DNA of 64,000 nt from Eurosta solidaginis. Lineage: Eukaryota; Arthropoda; Insecta; Diptera; Tephritidae. Location: assembly GCF_040869045.1 (NCBI RefSeq), contig NC_090319.1, positions 269,406,897 through 269,470,896 of the forward strand, in the 5' to 3' direction. How positions within the stretch are numbered: position 1 is the stretch's first letter; each line of letters opens with the position of its first letter. The notes beneath the pieces are model-generated. The model did not search any database, was not told where the DNA came from, and saw nothing but the letters and a program-made list of their open reading frames with translations. Shown in pieces: positions 60,566 to 64,000 of the stretch. The position numbers and the translations under genes were made by a program.

Positions 60566-60988
60566 AGGGGGACTCATGTAACCGTATAAATGCCTTATAA
60601 AGTGTGTAAACGTATAAATTTATCTAGTTTACGCACGAGCTGTCAAATTTTGTATGAAAAATCATTTACACAATTTGTATAAATTTACGCGCACATTTCA
60701 TTGTGTAAACGCGGTAAACTCAAAGGAATGCAACCTTGCAGACATTACAGACGGCATTTTCATCAAAAATCTGCAACATCAGCAAGTAAAGGCGTTTTAG
60801 TTTTGATTTTTAACTTAATCTTGGTATTTTTTAATTTGTATAACAATCAAAAAAATTTTTTTGGAAATAATACAGCTGAAAAACAATCAAGTTTATCAAG
60901 AGTATTACTAGGTGCGTTCATATAACCGCGTGTGTAAATGGATATAATTTTACACCTTATAAGTTTATATGCTATCATGAGTCCCCCT
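60566..60988. mobile_element. MITE with AGGGGGACTCATG ends
   Basis: The left AGGGGGACTCATGTAACCGT and the reverse complement of the right AGGGGGACTCATGATAGCAT continue to match in a TTATAA.GTGT region. ATT flanks both sides (60563-60565, 60989-60991), a possible 3-bp duplication. It is 423 bp with no protein. Confidence 0.8.
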
Positions 60989-60991
60989 ATT

Positions 60992-61540
60992 AAATACTCA
61001 CATTTAACTCATTTTGTACGTTCAACTCGTCTTCTTTATGAATGCACTAAAAGAAAGGATAAAGCAAAAGATCGAAATTTAAAAAGAATATCAACAAATA
61101 TCTTCAGTTGTTTTGGTCGGTGCAACAAAAAAGTCTAAAAGAATAAATAAACGAAGAAGAGGATCTCCATAGCGCGCCCAAAATAACACTATAAACAGCA
61201 ACAACAATAGAAAAGAATGCAGAAAGAAGTAAATTTACGAGTAGGTACCTATTATATATATTGCTTATACATATATACAAGTAAAAATTTGTTAAATACC
61301 CACTAAAAAACTCAACCTTATATTACATTTACCCTAGCCTCACATGTGTTCTTCTAAATGAGTCAATTGAATATGTTTACCTTGGTCTATTTGGCATTTT
61401 GCTTAACCTTCCTTGCAAAACTCGACTACCTGGACACCAATCCGTCACATCAAAATACATTGACGTAATTGATTGAACAATAATACGATACAAATCGAAT
61501 CGAAACATTTTCGTTTTCATTTGACATACAAATTACACAC
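60992..61540. other. gene-free sequence
   Basis: No supported feature. Confidence 0.45.
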
Positions 61541-61985
61541 ACATTCTAGGGGTATCCGTGTCCACGTTTTGGCCTATATCTCGAGACCCTAGTCACCCAG
61601 CGGTATAAAAATTACTCTTTACTAAAGCATACATCAACAGCTTCAAGTTGATACCCATAATGTAAAAACACATCCTAGTGTTAACCTGATCCACGTTTTG
61701 GCCAATATCTCGAGACCAATAGGTATGAAAACTACCCTGTACCAAATCACTCATTAAAAGCTTTCATTTGTTATCCATATTCTATAATAAAAACATTAGA
61801 GGGGTACCCGGGTCCACGTTTTCGCCTATATCTCGAGACCCTAGTCACCCAGGGGTACGAAAAATATCCCGTATCAAAATACTCATAAACAGCTTCCATT
61901 TGATATCCATATTGTAGAAACACATCCCAGGATTACCCAGGTCCACGTTTTGATCTATGTCTGTCTCATGGTTCTAAGCTACCGT
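61541..61985. repeat. tandem repeat, ~127-bp period, 3.4 units
   Basis: TCCACGTTTT recurs at 61561, 61690, 61813 and 61942 (intervals 129, 123, 129). Each is followed by ATATCTCGAGACC and by a GATATCCATA.TGTA word. Confidence 0.92.
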
Positions 61986-63039
61986 TCTGAAGTTATAAAT
62001 AGTGTAACGAAAACCAATTTCTTTTATATATATACATCACATTAACTTCCAAAATAAAAGTATTTCTCCACTATTTAATGGATGTTATTATACTTATAAA
62101 CCTTCCAATCACTCTATCTATTTAAAAAAAAAACGCATCAAAGTCCGTTGCGTAGTTTTAAAGGTTTAAGCATTCAAAGGACATAGGGACAGAAAAAGCG
62201 ACCTTGTTTTATACTATGTAGTGATGCTTTGGAGTTAAGTATAAGACATCGATTTTTTTGCCTTATTTAAAGGCTTGTAATAGTACCCTCGAATTTTTTT
62301 CCAGAGAATCGAATACTTCCAAATCGAGATACTTTCGCCTTGCCTAAGCAAAAGCTTGTCAGTTAGCTTCTCATCCCCCACGTAACTAGCTTTGCTGTGG
62401 TTGTCTAGAATATTGAGCCATGCCGCATGGATTTCCATCGTCGAGTTTACTGCTTATTATCGAGCGGCCAGAAGCATCCTGACAGGCGCCTGACAATTCC
62501 AAGTAGATGTTAAACTTCCTAACACATGATACACGGCATAGCATCCCATCCCCAGAATCGCTGATAGAGGCGACTTTCGAATAATCCATACTCTCAAACC
62601 TTACTGTACAGTTTGGTTTTACCAAACGCCAGCCCCAGATAAGTAGTCGGTGTAGAGTTTGGTGCTAGTATTCGGTTTTACTGTGTAGAGATGAAGTTGA
62701 AGCTAGCAAGAATGCTGTACTGTCGGTTGTCCATAAGTCCACCATTCGCTGCACGGGTTCCAGATATTTGACATTAGTGTCGGTGGTCTATAAGAGAGAA
62801 GAGAGCCTCCAGCGTTTGCCAATGGCACCACAGTAGCGGCATAGCGGTGTGCTTTATATTAAGCTTTCATGACATCTTGCGTATCAAGTCAACCCTATGT
62901 TTTTTTATTCAATCGTACCAACGACAATCCGCCATTGAAGAGTGGTCTCAATGCACGGAAATATATTTATTCCACTTCACAGCCTCTGCATTCGATGTCT
63001 TGCATTAGTTCGTTACCAGCGATGACATAGAGGAAAGGC
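61986..63039. other. gene-free sequence
   Basis: Minus-strand ORFs at 62625-62235 (67 and 79 codons) overlap and lack domains. Probably old repeat DNA. Confidence 0.4.
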
Positions 63040-63190
63040 ATCCAGCGGATTAACGGGCTAAGCGTCCCGAGATGGGTATACTAAAATAAATAGACCCAAA
63101 GGTTCGAGTGGTAAAAAAAAAACTATTTCCGAGACTGTCGTACTAGTAGTAGAAGTTGCTAGTACCGGCTACAACAACAACAACAACCCA
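63040..63190 (+). repeat. 3' fragment of CAA-tailed SINE-like family
   Basis: GTCCCGAGATGG resembles the family's CCCGAGATGGTCGG word, and the piece ends GGCTACAACAACAACAACAA. Confidence 0.6.
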
Positions 63191-63604
63191 GGGGAGGGGA
63201 ATAGAACACCCCTGCGGTGTACCACTTCTCACTCTTTTTTGGGCAACTGCGATTTGTTGGTAAATAGAGCAAGCAGCTCTGTTAATATTACCGCTTACCC
63301 ATTTTTTGATGGGTTTTTGCTATATGTTGTGTACATACATACATATATGCTGCTATGCAAGGTCTTGCTGTGTAAGATTTCACACATGCGAGATTTTCAA
63401 AATTGCATGCAGAAGTAAGTAGCCTTCTACATAGTAGATATATTTGTACATACAAAATAAAAAGGAGATGATTCTTGTAGTAATAAAGACATTTTTTTCG
63501 AAAATCATTTGTGAAGAGCCCCATACGATCCCTGCCCAATTGCCTTTTGAATGAGGGAATCTGGTAGAGATGTGGTCCTTTCGGAGAGCTTATCTTGCTC
63601 AGGG
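63191..63604. other. gene-free sequence
   Basis: A short TACATACATACATA run near 63332; no gene is supported. Confidence 0.45.
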
Positions 63605-63608
63605 ATAT

Positions 63609-63961
63609 TGTAACGAATTTAGGGAAATTACGCTTATTCCAAACCTTCTGCTAAAGTTCGAATCGCTAAACCGTTGAATAAATAACTCCAATATTCAATA
63701 ATGCAAAATGGTCTTTATTAGACTACTTTGAAAGTACTTCACAATAACACTTATACTTCACAACCAATAGCGTGCTTAGATCAAAATCGATTAGTCATCC
63801 CTCAACTTGCGCTGCTGTTAGACTCTCGGTTTCCTTGTTCAGCCATTTCTCCTAAGGTCTAGTAATTTAGCGAATTTCATGATTGGTTACCAGCCATATA
63901 CATTCATGTATATTTCTAGTTTATGTTTATTTTATAGCCATATGCTCGTATATTCGTCACA
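63609..63961 (-). mobile_element. solo LTR, ATAT target duplication
   Basis: On the minus strand the LTR starts TGTGACGAATAT (63961) and ends AAATTCGTTACA (63609). It is flanked by ATAT at 63605-63608 and 63962-63965. It shares GAAGTATAA.TGTGAAGTACT, AATAAAGACCATTTTGCA and GTTATTTATTCAAC with the LTR at 18539. At 353 bp it is a shorter variant. No internal retrotransposon sequence lies beside it. Confidence 0.9.
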
Positions 63962-64000
63962 ATATTATGAGATTTTATAGATTTTATATGATTCAAGTCG

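Overview
The window is nuclear DNA of a higher (cyclorrhaphan) fly, most likely a tephritid fruit fly. The anchor is an unmistakable Cdc25 phosphatase gene, string (stg), on the minus strand. It resembles Drosophila String in its CX5R active site, its C-terminal tail and its short first coding exon. The background is AT-rich and dense in dipteran transposable elements. The exact genus cannot be fixed from the sequence alone.

Layout. 1-2440 is a degenerate minisatellite with a period of about 87 bp. 3124-3546 holds the last two exons of a Tudor-domain gene. 3547-7480 is gene-free, with two diverged duplications. 7482-9952 is a Sola-like DNA transposon with 32-bp inverted repeats and a TATT target duplication. 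9953-12230 holds a broken capsid-like reading frame (possible endogenous viral element) split by a mariner deletion derivative. 12300-18530 is mostly gene-free repeats plus an RTE-like LINE remnant and a Jockey-like LINE 3' end. 18539-22210 is a solo LTR into which a 3.2-kb element with 479-bp inverted repeats has inserted; that element encodes a PIN/XPG-nuclease-like protein. 22750-24850 holds a MITE and a minus-strand RNase H LINE interrupted by a CAA-tailed SINE-like element.

From 28056 to 38384 runs stg, with a long coding exon, an 8535-bp intron full of repeats and a 59-nt first coding exon; its promoter probably lies near 39.1 kb. From 40.6 kb to the end no convincing multi-exon host gene is seen. 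The DNA consists of nested mobile elements: LINE remnants with a tRNA-SINE inside, a GC-ended element in a (TA)n tract, a piggyBac with TTAA ends, inverted-repeat MITEs, a hAT with an 8-bp target duplication and an inserted SINE-like repeat, another RNase H LINE, a 125-bp tandem repeat and a second solo LTR of the family seen at 18.5 kb.

Host function is therefore limited to stg (G2/M control), the partial Tudor gene and one doubtful small membrane-protein ORF at 54 kb. The main interest is the transposon stratigraphy. At least five nested insertions can be ordered in time. The long-inverted-repeat nuclease-encoding element and the mariner-split capsid-like frame are the best candidates for something poorly described.
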